This document shows, in pieces, positions 6,738 to 7,713 of a stretch of DNA of 7,713 nucleotides; the stretch's first letter is position 1, and every line of letters begins with the position of its first letter. Made by a program: the position numbers and the translations under genes. Source of the stretch: Verrucomicrobiales bacterium (GTDB lineage Bacteria; Verrucomicrobiota; Verrucomicrobiia; Limisphaerales; UBA1096); NCBI GenBank assembly GCA_002721375.1, contig PBKH01000041.1:19826-27538 (forward strand), given 5' to 3'. Below the pieces are notes generated by a model. That model made no database searches, had not been told where the DNA came from, and saw nothing but the letters and a program-made list of their open reading frames with translations.

Positions 6738-7713
6738 ATGTCTTTCAGTTCGCTGGGGCTTTCAGATAATATTCTCAAGGGGATTCGCTCAATGGGTTAC
6801 GAGGATCCTACGCCAATTCAGCTTCGGGGCATCCCGCTTTTTCTCGAAGGACGCGATCTGATTGGCAGCGCACAAACCGGCACCGGCAAGACAGCTGCAT
6901 TCGGCTTACCGATCTTGACGAAACTTGGCAAGACAGCGGATCCCCCCCGAGCGTTGATCGTTGAGCCGACGCGTGAACTAGCCTCTCAGGTTGAGACAGC
7001 ATTTCGAGATTTTTCGCGGTACTCTGATTTACGGACGACCGTGCTATACGGTGGAGTGAAGTACGGTAAGCAGACCGAAGATCTTAAAAGAGGAACCGAT
7101 ATTATCGTTGCCACCCCTGGTCGGTTGCTCGACCACTTGACCCAGAAAAACTTGACACTGAAAAACATCCAATACCTTGTGCTGGACGAGGCTGATCGTA
7201 TGCTAGACATGGGTTTCATGCCGGATGTCAAAAAGATCATTCAGAAATGCCCTAAGAAACGCCATACATCACTCTTTTCCGCAACTATTCCGCCGATCAT
7301 CGAGACGATTATTCAGTGGGCTATGAAAGACCCGCAGACTATCGAAATTGGGATGCGCCGCTCTGTGGCCGATACAATTTCGCACTCTGTTTACCCGGTT
7401 GCTTATGACCAGAAGGATGAACTAGTACTGGCGCTTCTCGGCAAGGTGGACTTTGACTCTGTGATCATTTTTTGTCGTACAAAGGTGGGGGCGGACAAGG
7501 TGGGTCGGCTGCTTAAGCGCAAGAATCATTCCGTCGCCATTCTTCACTCGAACCGAACGCAGGCCGAGAGGGAACGTTCTCTAAAAGGTTTTCGGGATGG
7601 AAAATTTGAGGTGCTTGTTGCTACTGACATTGCCTCGCGCGGGCTGGATATCGCTAACGTTAGCCATGTCGTTAACTATGATGTGCCGCAGCATCCTGAG
7701 GACTATGTGCATC
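6738..7713 (+). CDS. DEAD-box ATP-dependent RNA helicase (RhlE-like), N-terminal part
   Basis: The gene runs off the right edge after 325 codons. It encodes an RNA helicase that unwinds short duplexes using ATP, in ribosome assembly, RNA decay or cold adaptation. Motifs appear in order: Q motif (GYEDPTPIQ, 20-28), I (AQTGTGKT, 45-52), Ia (PTRELA, 77-82), GG (YGG, 104-106), Ib (TPGR, 126-129), II (DEAD, 150-153), III (SAT, 181-183), IV (VIIFCRT, 242-248) and V (ATDIASRGLDI, 295-305). The last residues, HPEDYVH, are those that normally lead directly into motif VI (HRIGRTGR), which lies beyond the window along with any C-terminal tail. That tail would be needed to separate RhlE, DeaD and SrmB types. 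ATG 6738 is the first start after an in-frame TAG at 6711, and the protein begins only a few residues before the conserved phenylalanine/Q-motif region, as in RhlE. No Shine-Dalgarno is visible. It is divergent from the methyltransferase. No key residue is missing in the visible part. Confidence 0.95.
   Translation, partial: MSFSSLGLSDNILKGIRSMGYEDPTPIQLRGIPLFLEGRDLIGSAQTGTGKTAAFGLPILTKLGKTADPPRALIVEPTRELASQVETAFRDFSRYSDLRTTVLYGGVKYGKQTEDLKRGTDIIVATPGRLLDHLTQKNLTLKNIQYLVLDEADRMLDMGFMPDVKKIIQKCPKKRHTSLFSATIPPIIETIIQWAMKDPQTIEIGMRRSVADTISHSVYPVAYDQKDELVLALLGKVDFDSVIIFCRTKVGADKVGRLLKRKNHSVAILHSNRTQAERERSLKGFRDGKFEVLVATDIASRGLDIANVSHVVNYDVPQHPEDYVH

Noticed and set aside
1..7713. Mobile element, CRISPR array, phage, toxin-antitoxin or defence system.
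   Set aside because: No transposase, integrase, terminal repeats, regularly spaced repeats, tRNA or defence-type gene is visible. The two helicases match single housekeeping families and are not arranged as a defence cassette.

Overview
The window looks like an ordinary chromosomal stretch from a Gram-negative bacterium of roughly 50% GC. It holds five protein genes, two of them cut by the window edges. Three things suggest the Verrucomicrobiota (perhaps a marine Opitutae-type lineage) or a related PVC group: the style of the ScsB/DsbD-like reductase, the 'LHSNRTQ' variant in the DEAD-box helicase, and an M3 oligopeptidase carried as a lipoprotein. This placement is an inference from remembered protein style, not a search, and I hold it at moderate-to-low confidence. 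No start codon has a well-placed Shine-Dalgarno sequence.

Layout. Bases 1-1329 (+) hold the C-terminal part of a DinG/Rad3-type superfamily 2 DNA helicase, entering at its DEAH box. After 61 bases, 1391-3574 (+) encodes a complete three-module thiol:disulfide interchange protein of the DsbD/ScsB type: signal peptide, periplasmic domain with CxxxC, eight membrane helices with a paired cysteine set, and a C-terminal thioredoxin domain with WCLTC. A 104-base convergent gap follows, with a weak terminator candidate and an imperfect inverted repeat. On the minus strand, a class I SAM-dependent methyltransferase (6646-5840) is followed 43 bases later by a zinc oligopeptidase of family M3 with a lipoprotein signal peptide (5796-3679). 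The spacing suggests co-transcription. A 91-base divergent region with two inverted repeats separates the methyltransferase from a DEAD-box RNA helicase (6738 onward, +), which leaves the window just before motif VI.

How the genes relate. The reductase and the peptidase are both envelope proteins: one carries reducing power from cytoplasmic thioredoxin across the inner membrane, and the other probably degrades peptides at the membrane surface. The two helicases act on nucleic acids in the cytoplasm. Nothing shows that the genes form one pathway. I see no mobile element, CRISPR array, RNA gene, phage gene, toxin-antitoxin pair or defence cassette. I do not think the window contains an undescribed system. 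The points worth a second look are the surface M3 peptidase, two in-frame A_AAA_AAA tracts inside it, the methyltransferase-peptidase pairing and the palindromes in the divergent promoter region.
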